Under the pieces are notes generated by a model that was given only the letters and a program-made list of their open reading frames with translations, was not told the DNA's origin and ran no database searches. A stretch of 64,000 nucleotides of DNA from Alphaproteobacteria bacterium WMHbin7 (GTDB lineage: Bacteria > Pseudomonadota > Alphaproteobacteria > Rhodospirillales > WMHbin7): assembly GCA_002753155.1 (NCBI GenBank), contig PDZW01000009.1, positions 41,471 through 105,470 on the forward strand, in the 5' to 3' direction. Within the stretch, counting starts at the first letter, position 1. Every line of letters starts with the position of its first letter. The position numbers and the translations under genes were made by a program. Shown piece by piece: positions 41,418-50,312 of the stretch.

Positions 41418-42305
41418 ATGAAAGAGGCGACCATTCGTTGGTCTTGGGATCATGAGCAGGCAGCATCCTTTGATCTGAAGATGTTGTATAGCGAGGCGGG
41501 ATTTGGCTTTGCCGAACAGCTCGGCTTGGACGATGTGGCAAAGCTGTTCAGACCCGGGGCCTTCGGATTGTTCGCTTTCTCAGGCGACCGGCTGGTCGGT
41601 GCGGCGCGTCTTCTCAGCGACGAGTTGCTGGTCTCGTGGCTTGCGGAAATCTGTGTGCATCCGAGTTGGCGGGGCCGCGCCATCGGAAGTGGGCTTCTCG
41701 AAAAAATCGACGAACGGTTTGGCAAGACAGCGCTTTACTGCGACGCGCCCGCGGAGCAGGTCGATTTCTTCAAGGCAGGGGGGCTTCGTCCAAGGGAGAT
41801 ATTGAACGCTTGTCGCCGATTGCCTGGCGCATTGAATGCCCAGGCGCAGACTTTTTCGCAAGCGGTCATTACCGATGATGCCTTCAAATATTCAGCCGCC
41901 CAGTTTGACCAGGTCGTAGATTCCGTCGGCTTCGGCATCACGGAAAAAGGCATGTCACGCGAGAAGCTTTATGAAAAGCTCTTTGGAGACGGCGCCTTCG
42001 GCGCTTTCGCGGAAAATGCGGATGGGCAGCTTATCGGCTTTGCTCGGGTTTTCAGCGACTGCTTAAGCAAATGCTACCTCACGGAAATCTGTGTGCATCC
42101 CGGCTGGCAGCGCCGTGGGGTGCGGCGTGCGCTGGTCAGGCAAATCGTTTCCCGATTTTCCAGGATGGCGATCTATACCGAGGCCTTTCCGAAAGCTTTG
42201 CCTCTGTTGCGAACCTATGGAGTTCTTCCCGTCGCCGATCTGGTGGGTTGCAGCCGGGCGCCCTTGAAAGGACAGGAATCAAACGCTCCATCGAGTGCCG
42301 TTTGA
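41418..42305 (+). CDS. Tandem double GNAT acetyltransferase
   Basis: 295 residues, GGAGGATG before the ATG. Two GNAT domains in series (about 1-140 and 150-285). Domain 1 has LAEICVHPSWRGRAIGSGLL, domain 2 LTEICVHPGWQRRGVRRALV, so they arose by internal duplication and both keep the acetyl-CoA loop. Each ends with a similar hydrophobic strand (ALYCDAPAEQVDFF and AIYTEAFPKALPLL). The function of such double GNATs varies; no substrate can be given. It is followed by a terminator and tRNA-Val. Confidence 0.85.
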   Translation: MKEATIRWSWDHEQAASFDLKMLYSEAGFGFAEQLGLDDVAKLFRPGAFGLFAFSGDRLVGAARLLSDELLVSWLAEICVHPSWRGRAIGSGLLEKIDERFGKTALYCDAPAEQVDFFKAGGLRPREILNACRRLPGALNAQAQTFSQAVITDDAFKYSAAQFDQVVDSVGFGITEKGMSREKLYEKLFGDGAFGAFAENADGQLIGFARVFSDCLSKCYLTEICVHPGWQRRGVRRALVRQIVSRFSRMAIYTEAFPKALPLLRTYGVLPVADLVGCSRAPLKGQESNAPSSAV

Positions 42306-42330
42306 AGGAGAGGGGGCTGCCCTCTCCTTT
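42305..42330 (+). terminator. Terminator after the double GNAT gene
   Basis: AAGGAGAGGG (42305-42314) pairs with CCCTCTCCTT (42320-42329) with a five-base loop; only a short T run follows. It overlaps the stop codon of the gene. Confidence 0.6.
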
Positions 42331-42490
42331 AGGATCGGATACCGGCCAGGCAGCCCCTCTGGTTCATCCGAAAGGGTCTTCGCCAAAACGAGCGTTTCGG
42401 TCAACCAGACTCAAAACCCCTTGCCAAGCCGTGCCGGGGCGGTTAAAAGGCCCCTTCGCACGGCCAAGCCGTTGGCTTTTCGTGGCGACA

Positions 42491-42565
42491 GGGCGCTTAG
42501 CTCAGCGGTAGAGCACTTCCTTGACATGGAAGGGGTCACAAGTTCGATCCTTGTAGCGCCCACCA
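42491..42565 (+). tRNA. tRNA-Val (anticodon GAC)
   Basis: A 75-nt tRNA including CCA: acceptor GGGCGCT/AGCGCCC, D-arm AGCTCAGCGGTAGAGC, anticodon stem CTTCC/GGAAG around TTGACAT (anticodon GAC), T-arm ACAAGTTCGATCCTTGT. Its 3' part from the anticodon stem onward is repeated at 47605-47659, marking it as an integration site. Confidence 0.97.
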
Positions 42566-42570
42566 TTTTC
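42516..42570 (+). repeat. Left attachment-site repeat (attL) in tRNA-Val
   Basis: 55 bases from the 5' side of the anticodon stem to five bases past CCA are identical to 47605-47659. The island between the two copies is about 5.1 kb. The tRNA copy here is complete, so integration preserved the gene on this side. Confidence 0.9.
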
Positions 42571-42871
42571 TCTCAATGAAAGCAGATGGTTATTTGTTGG
42601 ATCGGCCGGAGCCGTCTTGGCCTGGGTGGGCAACGAATGGCCAACTTCCGCCCTCTTCAGCCGTGCAAAGCGTGCAAAATCGTGCAGAGGTTCACGGGGT
42701 GTTCTGTTTTCAAATATGCTCATTCCAAAATCCATGAGCGGGAGTAAGCCCCCAGGCCCTCGAACAAATTCTCCACCTGCTTTCGCGAGCAGATATCGAT
42801 TGACCATCCCTAGGTTATTTTCTCCATTTGGGTAGGCCTATCCGGTCTAAGAAACAACTGTGAGCAGAGGC
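42571..42871. other. Gene-poor left end of the tRNA-Val island
   Basis: About 300 bases with no convincing gene. Open frames run through it on both strands, but one reads through the tRNA and another has no ribosome site. No integrase or excisionase fragment is recognised. Confidence 0.5.
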
Positions 42872-43108
42872 ATGTCTCAGAAGATGAAACCCGCTTCAAG
42901 ATCCCTGCGAGAGGTACACAAGCAGTGGGCCCTTTGGTCAGCGCGAAGAATGCGTTTCCTTAATCCTAACCTGACACTAACGCTTTACGAGACTGATTTG
43001 AGTTTTACGCTCTATGTCGCCGATTGTGATGACAGCTCTTTTTCTGCCCTGGCAGAATTCTTTGACAACAAAGTTCGCCCCATAACATGCAACATTCATC
43101 TGTCGTAG
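42872..43108 (+). CDS. Hypothetical small protein, doubtful
   Basis: 78 residues from MSQKMKPASRSLREVHKQW. A basic N-terminal half and an end with LSFTLYVADCDDSSFSALAE. AT-richer than the flanks. No family, weak ribosome site, but no competing frame. It lies near the left end of the tRNA-Val island where integrase genes often sit; it is far too short and unlike one. Confidence 0.35.
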   Translation: MSQKMKPASRSLREVHKQWALWSARRMRFLNPNLTLTLYETDLSFTLYVADCDDSSFSALAEFFDNKVRPITCNIHLS

Positions 43109-43249
43109 CGCATCCCAGGCGCAGGTACATGTATTGAGGACGCTGACAACTATGAGGCCGAGTTATGACTCAACGGCGAACCGTGACCTTCCTTTGCTGA
43201 AGGATGAGGGCGGCTGGTCAACGCTTTCCATGGTTGAACGCTACGCACA

Positions 43250-44368
43250 TTAAGTCACCGAGGCCAGTTCCTGCCCATCCATGATCTCGTCAAGACAGGT
43301 GACTCGGTTGCGGCCCTGGCGCTTGGCGACATACATGGCCTGATCGGCCTGACGCTGAACGTCGGCCACGGTTTTGTGTTCAGGCCCTCCGGCGGCAACC
43401 CCGATGCTGGCCGTGATCGGCAGGCGCTGTTCGCCGATATCCGGCATCAATGCCTCGATATCCTGGCGCAGTTTCTCGGCCAACTGCCTGGCCCCTTCCT
43501 GATCGGTGTCGGGCAGCAGGACGGAGAATTCCTCGCCGCCGATGCGTCCGACGATGTCGCTGTGGCGGATGCCGTCTTGTAAACATCCGGCAACGCTTTT
43601 CAAGACGGCGTCGCCGGCCTCGTGCCCGAAGCGGTCATTGATGCTTTTGAAATGGTCGAGATCGACGAACAGCATGGCGAAATAATTGCCGGAGCGCCGG
43701 GCCTGCGACAGCGCATTGTCGCAAAGGGCATAATAGGCGCGGGCGTTGAGCAGCCCGGTCAGCGGATCCTTGGCCGCCATGTCGGACAGTTTGCGGTTGG
43801 CTTCGACCATTGCATGATGAAAGGAAATCGACCTGGTGGCGAAGGCGTGGAAAAAGATGCTGATATAGACCATGCCCAGGCAGATGGTGACGATGGCGTT
43901 GATGGAATAGGGCTGATCGAGATAAGCGTTGGCGACGGTGACAAACAGAATTGAAACCACGGTTACCACAATGCCTGCGAACTGACCCAGAATCAGATAG
44001 ACGCCGGGCAGGTTGAGGGCGAACCAAATGATCCGCAATTCGTCGGACGGGTTCAGGAAAAAGACGGCGGCGAATTGCAGCAGCGATTCCACCGCATAAA
44101 GAACGGTGATCGGCGTCATCCAAGAAGGCCGGGCGCGCAGCAGGACATAGCAGATCAGGCTGGAGATGAAATAGGGCTTGGCGATCAGAAGGTATCGTTC
44201 GTCGAACTGCGTTGTCCCCAGATGCGAAGTGAGCAGGAACAGCCCGGTTATCACTGTCGAGAAGACCAGAATGGCCAGGGCGAAGCGGTAGCGGAACTGC
44301 TGATATTCCAAGCCTTCCCGAAAGACGGCGGAACCAAAGAATAGGCGGGTAAAGCTGTGGTCGGCCAT
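43250..44368 (-). CDS. Membrane-anchored diguanylate cyclase (GGDEF)
   Basis: 372 residues from MADHSF (an ATG at 44377 is also possible). Six membrane segments occupy about residues 22-185, without a large periplasmic loop. The GGDEF domain (about 205-360) has the active signature GGEEF, the substrate loop FVDLDHFKSINDRFGHEAGD and an RxxD inhibitory site (RHSD) five residues before it, so it should make c-di-GMP and feel product inhibition. It lies inside the tRNA-Val island, so this signalling enzyme is horizontally carried. Confidence 0.9.
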   Translation of the reverse strand: MADHSFTRLFFGSAVFREGLEYQQFRYRFALAILVFSTVITGLFLLTSHLGTTQFDERYLLIAKPYFISSLICYVLLRARPSWMTPITVLYAVESLLQFAAVFFLNPSDELRIIWFALNLPGVYLILGQFAGIVVTVVSILFVTVANAYLDQPYSINAIVTICLGMVYISIFFHAFATRSISFHHAMVEANRKLSDMAAKDPLTGLLNARAYYALCDNALSQARRSGNYFAMLFVDLDHFKSINDRFGHEAGDAVLKSVAGCLQDGIRHSDIVGRIGGEEFSVLLPDTDQEGARQLAEKLRQDIEALMPDIGEQRLPITASIGVAAGGPEHKTVADVQRQADQAMYVAKRQGRNRVTCLDEIMDGQELASVT

Positions 44369-44505
44369 GATTCTCATCCGCTTAAGGCATGGCGGCTTGG
44401 CAAATAAAGCGGCCATTCATTGTTGTCGCATGGGTTATGCAAGTGAGCTTGGAATTTAGCCCTCCATTTTCAAGGGTCATATAGGCGGAAGAGGAAAACA
44501 TGGTC

Positions 44506-45834
44506 CTATCCGTCGGGAAAGACTTCAGGACTATCGAGGTGTTGAAGCCTTGACGTCATCGCCCGCTTCACAGAGGCATGAATTTGCTCGGGGAAGTTCG
44601 CGGGCAAAGTTGCTTCGATTTGCCGGATGGCGTCCGGGGCGCTGTCCTGGATTTCCCGGAGGGCGGCACGGGCAATGTCTCGGGGCAGCGCAGCGTCATT
44701 TGCGGTCTGGATGAAATGGCGGGCATGGATTGCGTCGATACGATAGTGATGGTTCGTGCCGACGGCCATCGCCAGTTTCAACTGCTTCTTCTCGATCTGC
44801 CTTGCGTCCAGGCTTGGCTGCGCCGTCAGCACATCGTAAAAAGGTGTAAGCGAAAAACTTCCGCCAGGGCGAAGAAACAGGCTGAAATTCTTGGCATGCC
44901 CATCGGTGGCGCCAATCAGCCAGAACAAAATTTGCGCTTTCAGGAACGACTTGTGGTCTTCGGCCGGACTGTCGCTGCCCTTCAGCAGGGCGAGGATATC
45001 GGCCATGCCAGGGCCATGATCGTTTTGATATCTACGCGTGGGCGGGACGCCCAGAGCTTGGCAGCAATCTTCCTGCGGCAGCCGTAAAAGTCTTCCATCC
45101 TTTGTCCAGAATCGGTCGAAGCGCTCGATGACAAGGGCCTTGGCGTTGCCGAAGGTCATGATCTCGGCGCGGTTGACGGGAAGGCCGAAGGCCGCGAAAA
45201 GTTTCAGGCAGTAATATTCGTTCTCGATGCTGTTCGACAGATCGATGCCGTTGGGCAGTTGGCCGATTTGTGTTTTGAAGATGTGCGTGGTCGGCGTCGT
45301 GCCCTTGGGCTTCAGCCAGCGATCCTGGTAACGAAGCAGCGCGGTTTTCTCCTGCGCCCCCGCCACCGAAATCCGGAAATCATCCTCTCGGCTCAATCCA
45401 AGGGGCGCTTGGGCGAGATTAAGAAGCAGTCTTTCGATGGTGTCGTTGTCGATTGGCTCGCCGTCAATCTTTGTGCTGTCAGCTTCAGAGACGGAATCGC
45501 CAGCCAGGAACTGCAGCGCCCCCACGCAATCCCGACCGATCGCTTCAAGCAGGCTGTAGGCATCGGCTCCTCTTGCGCCGACCTTCTCGGCAACGCGCCT
45601 GCGCAGGTTCTCGGAATCAGGCAGCAGATTTTCGAACACGGCGGCGACCGGTTCGCCCTTGTAACCGTCTTCGCGCAAGGGCAAAGACAAGGACACCGGG
45701 AAAGCGCTTGTCCAGTTAAGCCAGGTTTCGTCGTAGCGAAAGCCGATTGCTCCGCTCGGTTCCTTTTGAAGGTGGCCAACCAGACGATTGTTCAGGCAAA
45801 CCCGCAAGGGCGCATAGAGGGGATGTCGCGGCAT
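44506..45834 (-). CDS. hipA: HipA-family serine/threonine kinase toxin
   Basis: 442 residues. HipA proteins phosphorylate targets such as glutamyl-tRNA synthetase and cause growth arrest. The N-terminal subdomain shows LYAPLRVCLNNRLVGHLQKE and FENLLPDSENLRRRVAEKVG; the kinase core has LVIERFDRFW, ATDGHAKNFSLFL (catalytic Asp-Asn pair) and LTPFYDVLTA (metal-binding Asp). All kinase residues appear intact. Its ATG overlaps the hipB stop by one base (TGATG), so toxin is translated after antitoxin. It lies in the tRNA-Val island. Confidence 0.92.
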   Translation of the reverse strand: MPRHPLYAPLRVCLNNRLVGHLQKEPSGAIGFRYDETWLNWTSAFPVSLSLPLREDGYKGEPVAAVFENLLPDSENLRRRVAEKVGARGADAYSLLEAIGRDCVGALQFLAGDSVSEADSTKIDGEPIDNDTIERLLLNLAQAPLGLSREDDFRISVAGAQEKTALLRYQDRWLKPKGTTPTTHIFKTQIGQLPNGIDLSNSIENEYYCLKLFAAFGLPVNRAEIMTFGNAKALVIERFDRFWTKDGRLLRLPQEDCCQALGVPPTRRYQNDHGPGMADILALLKGSDSPAEDHKSFLKAQILFWLIGATDGHAKNFSLFLRPGGSFSLTPFYDVLTAQPSLDARQIEKKQLKLAMAVGTNHHYRIDAIHARHFIQTANDAALPRDIARAALREIQDSAPDAIRQIEATLPANFPEQIHASVKRAMTSRLQHLDSPEVFPDG

Positions 45835-46085
45835 CAGAAGATATCCTCGATATCCGAAGCCTGCCCCTTCGTGCGCGGCGCGATTTTGAATTCAAGATCG
45901 AGTGCTCCTAGGACAGAGAGGATCGTTTCCAATCTCGTCGCCGGATTTCCCGTTTCGATCAGCGAGATGGTTTCCTGGCGCAGGCCCGCTTTCTTGCCAA
46001 GCTCGGCCTGACTCCAGCCGTGCTTCTTGCGGGCCCGGCGGATAAGGTTGCCAATCAGTTTTGGCGTGCGGGCGATATCTGTCAT
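45834..46085 (-). CDS. hipB: HipB-like XRE antitoxin
   Basis: 83 residues with a helix-turn-helix (WSQAELGKKAGLRQETISLI) in an XRE domain covering about 10-65. It would neutralise HipA and repress the operon by binding palindromes upstream; three such palindromes are present at 46093-46166. The C-terminal tail (TKGQASDIEDIF) is short and acidic, and may contact HipA or be a degradation tag. It precedes hipA with one-base overlap. Confidence 0.9.
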   Translation of the reverse strand: MTDIARTPKLIGNLIRRARKKHGWSQAELGKKAGLRQETISLIETGNPATRLETILSVLGALDLEFKIAPRTKGQASDIEDIF

Positions 46086-46092
46086 TCCGGAA

Positions 46093-46166
46093 TTATGCGC
46101 TAACTAGCATAAATATTCAATATGCGAATGGGCGCATAAATTGATTTTATGTTATTTGGCACATAA
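46093..46166. promoter_or_regulatory. Three operator-like palindromes upstream of hipB
   Basis: TTATGC-N8-GCATAA (46093-46112), TATGCG-N6-CGCATA (46121-46138) and TTATG-N10-CATAA (46147-46166) lie in a row in AT-rich DNA just upstream of the hipB start. Multiple operators with TATNC-like ends are known for HipB, supporting cooperative autorepression. Confidence 0.7.
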
Positions 46167-46263
46167 TGCCTTTGCAAGATCTGCCCTTGTCGCGTGTTCG
46201 GTCGATGCAAGCCCTGGTCCTCGCCAAAAAGGTAAAATGCGTTAATGCCCGAGAATGAGCACC

Positions 46264-46356
46264 ATGAACACTTCGCTTCCCGAGGCGCTGAAGGACTTCG
46301 TGGAGAAGGATCGCTTGCGGAGAATGCGGGAGAATTCACCGCAAAACGTGCGGTGA
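46264..46356 (+). pseudogene. N-terminal remnant of a ParD/RHH-type antitoxin
   Basis: A 30-residue ORF beginning MNTSLPEALKDFVEK, the typical start of a ParD-like ribbon-helix-helix antitoxin (strand plus first helix), then RLRRMRENSP and a stop where the second helix should follow. No toxin is next to it. It appears to be a leftover TA gene in the island between hipB and fic. Confidence 0.5.
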
Positions 46357-46372
46357 AATAGCTTGCCGAGTG

Positions 46373-46412
46373 CGGAGAACACCTTTATATTCTCCGTAGA
46401 TAATGCGGAGAA
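46373..46412. promoter_or_regulatory. Overlapping palindromes at the fic start
   Basis: CGGAGAA (46373-46379) is mirrored by TTCTCCG (46390-46396), which is mirrored again by CGGAGAA (46406-46412), the last copy being the ribosome site of fic. The spacing differs (10 and 9 bases). A repressor bound here would block both transcription and translation of fic. Confidence 0.55.
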
Positions 46413-47564
46413 ATGGCGGTGTACATCTGGCAGGACAGCGACTGGCCGAAATTCACCTGGGATGCCGAAGCCCTTCTGGCCCCTTTGGCCGAAGTCCGTC
46501 ACAAGCAGGGGCGTTTGCTGGGCCAGATGCAGCGGCTGGGCTTCGATCTTCAGGCGCATGCCTCGTTCCAGGCAACCGTCGAAGATGTCATTCGGACTTC
46601 GGAAATCGAGGGGGAAAAGCTCGATCCCGCAAGCGTGCGCTCTTCGGTGGCGCGCCGTCTCGGCCTGCCGGATGCGGGGCTTCAAGCACCGGACAGGAAG
46701 GTGGAGGGCGTGGTCGACATGATGATGGACGCCACGCGGAACCATGCCCAACCGCTTACGGATAAGCGGCTGTTCGCTTGGCATGCGGCCCTGTTTCCCA
46801 CCCGCTATTCTGGCCTACGTAAGATCGTCACCGGCGACTGGCGCGAAGACCAGGCTGGTCCCATGCAGGTGGTCTCCGGCCCCTTGGGCCGGGAAAAGGT
46901 GCATTACGAAGCGCCCCCGGCCAAGCGCCTCAAGACCGAGATGAAGCGCCTTTTTGCTTGGATTGATCGGCCTGCTGGCGATGGAACGGATGGGGTGCTG
47001 AAAAGCGGTATCGCACATCTTTGGTTCGTCAGCATCCATCCCTTCGATGACGGCAACGGACGCATCGCACGGGCCATCGCCGACTTGGTCCTGGCCAGAG
47101 TGGAAGGTAGCGGGCAGCGTTTCTATAGCGTTTCGGCGCAGATCATGCGTGAGCGCAAACGCTATTACGAGGTGCTGGAGCGCACCCAGAAAGGGTCGCT
47201 TGACGTGACCGGCTGGCTGGTTTGGTTCCTGGCCTGTTTCGGCCGTGCCATCGATGCGGCGGAAGGCGCATGCCAGGCCGTGCTGCGGAAGGCGGAATTC
47301 TGGCAGCGCGTCGCGCAAGAGCCCCTCTCGGCCCGCCAGAAGATGATCCTCAACCGCTTCATGGATGGGTTTGAGGGGAACCTGACTGCCAGCAAATGGG
47401 CCGCCCTTGGCAAATGCTCGGTGGATACGGCCAGCCGCGACATCAACGACCTTCTGGCCCGCGGGCTGCTGGTCCGCAACCCCGGCGGCAGCAAGCGGAC
47501 CAGCTTCAGCTTCGCCGGTTTTCAACCGGTTGGTGCAGAACCGGTGCAAACCGTTCAGGCATGA
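46413..47564 (+). CDS. Fic-domain AMPylase (class II)
   Basis: 383 residues. Fic proteins transfer AMP or other groups from nucleotides to target proteins. An N-terminal helical DUF4172-type part (about 1-80) contains the inhibitory motif TSEIEGE, whose Glu normally blocks ATP, so it is class II with built-in autoinhibition. The catalytic loop HPFDDGNGRIAR (about 208-219) is complete. A C-terminal winged-helix-like region (SKWAALGKCSVDTASRDIND) may bind DNA and the upstream palindromes. It ends 40 bases before the right attachment repeat, so it is the last gene of the island. Confidence 0.92.
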   Translation: MAVYIWQDSDWPKFTWDAEALLAPLAEVRHKQGRLLGQMQRLGFDLQAHASFQATVEDVIRTSEIEGEKLDPASVRSSVARRLGLPDAGLQAPDRKVEGVVDMMMDATRNHAQPLTDKRLFAWHAALFPTRYSGLRKIVTGDWREDQAGPMQVVSGPLGREKVHYEAPPAKRLKTEMKRLFAWIDRPAGDGTDGVLKSGIAHLWFVSIHPFDDGNGRIARAIADLVLARVEGSGQRFYSVSAQIMRERKRYYEVLERTQKGSLDVTGWLVWFLACFGRAIDAAEGACQAVLRKAEFWQRVAQEPLSARQKMILNRFMDGFEGNLTASKWAALGKCSVDTASRDINDLLARGLLVRNPGGSKRTSFSFAGFQPVGAEPVQTVQA

Positions 47565-47604
47565 CAAACACGGCTCTATATCAATGCGTTGCAGAAGGCA
47601 GGGC

Positions 47605-47659
47605 CTTCCTTGACATGGAAGGGGTCACAAGTTCGATCCTTGTAGCGCCCACCATTTTC
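47605..47659 (+). repeat. Right attachment-site repeat (attR), tRNA-Val 3' part
   Basis: An exact 55-bp copy of 42516-42570 that lacks the D-arm and 5' acceptor of the tRNA, so it cannot be a working tRNA. Its identity is higher than chance and it lies 41 bases after fic. It marks the right edge of the island. Confidence 0.9.
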
Positions 47660-47808
47660 CCTAGAATTTCAGGTAGTTCCTGCCTGCCGGACAGGGGGGT
47701 GCAGGAAAATATCTATCCACAAGCTCCTGCCTTTCAGGTAGGCTTAACCATCTTTGTATCGTTTGGGGGTGGGCTGTCCTGCCCGCGCTTGCATCTTCGG
47801 CCTTTGGA

Positions 47809-50274
47809 ATGACGGCACAACAAAAAGAATCACATGCCGCAGGCACTTGGGGGCTTCGGCTGCTGGAATTGGTCAGCGATCTGATTGCCATCGTTCAAGA
47901 TGGCCGTCTGGTCTATGCCAATGGGTCGGGGGCCAGGATGCTGGGCTTCGAAGGCCCCGCTCCCCTGATCGGGCGCCCGGTTCAGGATTTGGCGCATCGC
48001 GACTATGCCGATCTTCTCAGTCCCGAGGGGCTGGCCCTGCTGGCCAGGGAAGAGGGCTCGGTCACCATCAAGCTGGTCGGTGCCCATGGGGCCGAACTGG
48101 ATGTCGATCTGACCGTGCGCCCTTTGGGCGAGGGGGAGGGGGGCTTCATGATGGAGGCCCGCGACATCACGCAAAGCAAGCGCTCGGCCGAGGCGCTGCG
48201 CGAGCGCGAAGCCAAGCTGGCGGGCATCCTGGATGCCGTGATCGAGGGCATCGTCACCATCTCGATGGATGGGCGCATTCAATCCTTCAACGCGGCGGCC
48301 AGCCGCATTTTCGGTTACATGACCGAGGAAATCGTCGGCCAGTCCGTCTCGCGCCTGATGCCCGAGCCCTATGCCACCGAGCACAACATGTACATGCAGC
48401 ACTATGCCCAGGGCGGTCGCACCTGGATGATGAACACCTCGCGCGAACTGTCGGGGCGCAGGCGCGACGGCTCGGTCTTTCCCATGGAAATTCATGTCAG
48501 CGAGTTGAAGCAGGGCAAGGAGCGCCTGTTCATCGGCGTCATGCGCGACATTTCGGAACGCGTGAAGACCGAGGAGCGCCTGCGCCTCTCGGCCACCGTC
48601 TTCGAGACCGCCGCCGAGGGCGTGATAGTGACCGACGATGATTTCAAAGTCAGCGTGGTCAATTCCGCCGTCACCGCGATCACCGGCTATAGCGCCGATG
48701 AGGTGGTGGGTCACAAGCCGCCCTTCCTCAATTCGCCCTATCAAGACGAGCGCTTCTTTCTCTCCTTGTGGGAAGCCTTGATGCGCAGCGGTCTCTGGGC
48801 CGGGGAAATCTGGGACAAGAAGAAAACAGGCGAGCGCTATGCCCAGCACCTGTCGATCTCGTCTGTGCGCGACGAGCAGGGAATCGTGCAGCAATATGTG
48901 ATGGTCTTCAGTGACGTAACGCAGCGCCTCCAGGACGAGGAGCGCATCCTCTATCAGGCTACGCACGACATGCTGACCGAACTGCCCAACCGCATGCTTT
49001 TCCTCGAGAAGTTGACTGCGGCGGTGGAAACGGCCCATGCCCAAGGCAGTCGGGGCGCACTTTTGTTCCTGGACCTTGAAGGGTTCAAGCTGGTCAACGA
49101 CACGCTGGGCCATGACATCGGCGATTTCCTGCTGCGCGAAGCCAGCCGCAGGCTGGTGCATGTGAGCCGGGATTCCGATTTGCTGGCCCGCCTGGGCGGC
49201 GACGAATTCGCCATTCTGATGCACAACATCGCCTCCGAGCAGGAAGCGGTGGATATGGCGCAGACCATCATCGAATCGATGCGCCAGCCCTTCGATCTGG
49301 AAGGCTACGAGGCCTTCGTCACGGCCAATATCGGCATCAGCCTGTTTCCCGACATGTCCGACAGCCCGCAGGCCCTGCTTAAAAGTGCCACGGCCGCCAA
49401 GACCAGGGCCAAGGAACAGTCAAAGACCAATTATGCCTTCTTCACCCCCGACATCACCGATGCCTTCAACGAGCGATTGGCCATCAAGACCAATCTGGTC
49501 AAGGCGCTCGAGCGCGAGGAATTCCATCTGCTCTATCAGCCCAAGCTGGATATGGCGACGGGGCAGATTCACGGCGTCGAGGCGCTGCTGCGCTGGCGCA
49601 ATCCCTGGCTGGGCTTCGTCTCGCCGGTGCGCTTCATTCCCGTGCTGGAAGAGACAGGCCTGATCGTCGAAGTGGGCGAATGGGTGCTGGAAACCGCCTG
49701 CCGCCAGCAGAAGGCCTGGGCAGAAGCTGGACATCCCGAGGTGCGCGTGGCGGTCAATCTGTCGGCCCGTCAGATTCGTCCCGGCCTGGCCGAGACGGTG
49801 GACGCCATCTTGAAAAGGACCGGGGCCAATCCCGGCGGCATCGAGATCGAAATCACCGAAAGCCTGATCATGGGCGATGCCGATCTGGCCGCCCAGCTTT
49901 TGAAGGATCTGTCCGCGATGGGGATTCCCCTGTCCATGGACGATTTCGGCACCGGTTATTCCAGCTTGAGCTATTTGAAGCGCTTCCCGCTTGATACCAT
50001 CAAGATCGACCGTTCCTTCATCAAGGACATGACGGCTGAAAGCGACGATGCGGAAATCGTGCGCACCATCATCACCATGGGCCATTCGCTTAAGCGACGC
50101 ATTGTGGCCGAGGGCGTCGAGACATCCGAGCAACTGTCCGTTCTCAACGATCTGGGATGCGACGAGATTCAGGGCTATCTGTTAAGCCCGCCCGCCCAGC
50201 CCGAGCGCATCATGGAGATGCTGAAGAAACCTATGGGCCCCGATCTTTTGCGGTCGATCGGCGCTGCGATATAG
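47809..50274 (+). CDS. PAS-PAS-PAS-GGDEF-EAL c-di-GMP protein
   Basis: 821 residues, no membrane helix. Three PAS-like sensor domains (about 10-120, 130-255, 260-375; the second with FNAAASRIFGYMTEEIVGQS), then GGDEF (about 385-545, active-type GGDEF, with FLDLEGFKLVNDTLGHDIGD) and EAL (about 560-815, VEALLRW, DDFGTGYSSLSYLKRFP, KIDRSFIKD, EGVET). Both output domains look intact, so the net activity depends on regulation. The EAL half is very like the fragment at 3-707. It lies just outside the tRNA-Val island. Confidence 0.92.
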   Translation: MTAQQKESHAAGTWGLRLLELVSDLIAIVQDGRLVYANGSGARMLGFEGPAPLIGRPVQDLAHRDYADLLSPEGLALLAREEGSVTIKLVGAHGAELDVDLTVRPLGEGEGGFMMEARDITQSKRSAEALREREAKLAGILDAVIEGIVTISMDGRIQSFNAAASRIFGYMTEEIVGQSVSRLMPEPYATEHNMYMQHYAQGGRTWMMNTSRELSGRRRDGSVFPMEIHVSELKQGKERLFIGVMRDISERVKTEERLRLSATVFETAAEGVIVTDDDFKVSVVNSAVTAITGYSADEVVGHKPPFLNSPYQDERFFLSLWEALMRSGLWAGEIWDKKKTGERYAQHLSISSVRDEQGIVQQYVMVFSDVTQRLQDEERILYQATHDMLTELPNRMLFLEKLTAAVETAHAQGSRGALLFLDLEGFKLVNDTLGHDIGDFLLREASRRLVHVSRDSDLLARLGGDEFAILMHNIASEQEAVDMAQTIIESMRQPFDLEGYEAFVTANIGISLFPDMSDSPQALLKSATAAKTRAKEQSKTNYAFFTPDITDAFNERLAIKTNLVKALEREEFHLLYQPKLDMATGQIHGVEALLRWRNPWLGFVSPVRFIPVLEETGLIVEVGEWVLETACRQQKAWAEAGHPEVRVAVNLSARQIRPGLAETVDAILKRTGANPGGIEIEITESLIMGDADLAAQLLKDLSAMGIPLSMDDFGTGYSSLSYLKRFPLDTIKIDRSFIKDMTAESDDAEIVRTIITMGHSLKRRIVAEGVETSEQLSVLNDLGCDEIQGYLLSPPAQPERIMEMLKKPMGPDLLRSIGAAI

Positions 50275-50312
50275 GCTACTTTAACAGCCTGCTGAAAACG
50301 CGTTTGCAAGCC

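Noticed and set aside
42502..42807. A minus-strand ORF covering tRNA-Val
   Set aside because: Its end is antisense to the tRNA, a known source of false ORFs; the remainder has no recognised domain and is not an integrase.
46242..46784. A 180-residue minus-strand ORF over the fic start
   Set aside because: No ribosome site or domain; antisense to a well-supported Fic N-terminus.
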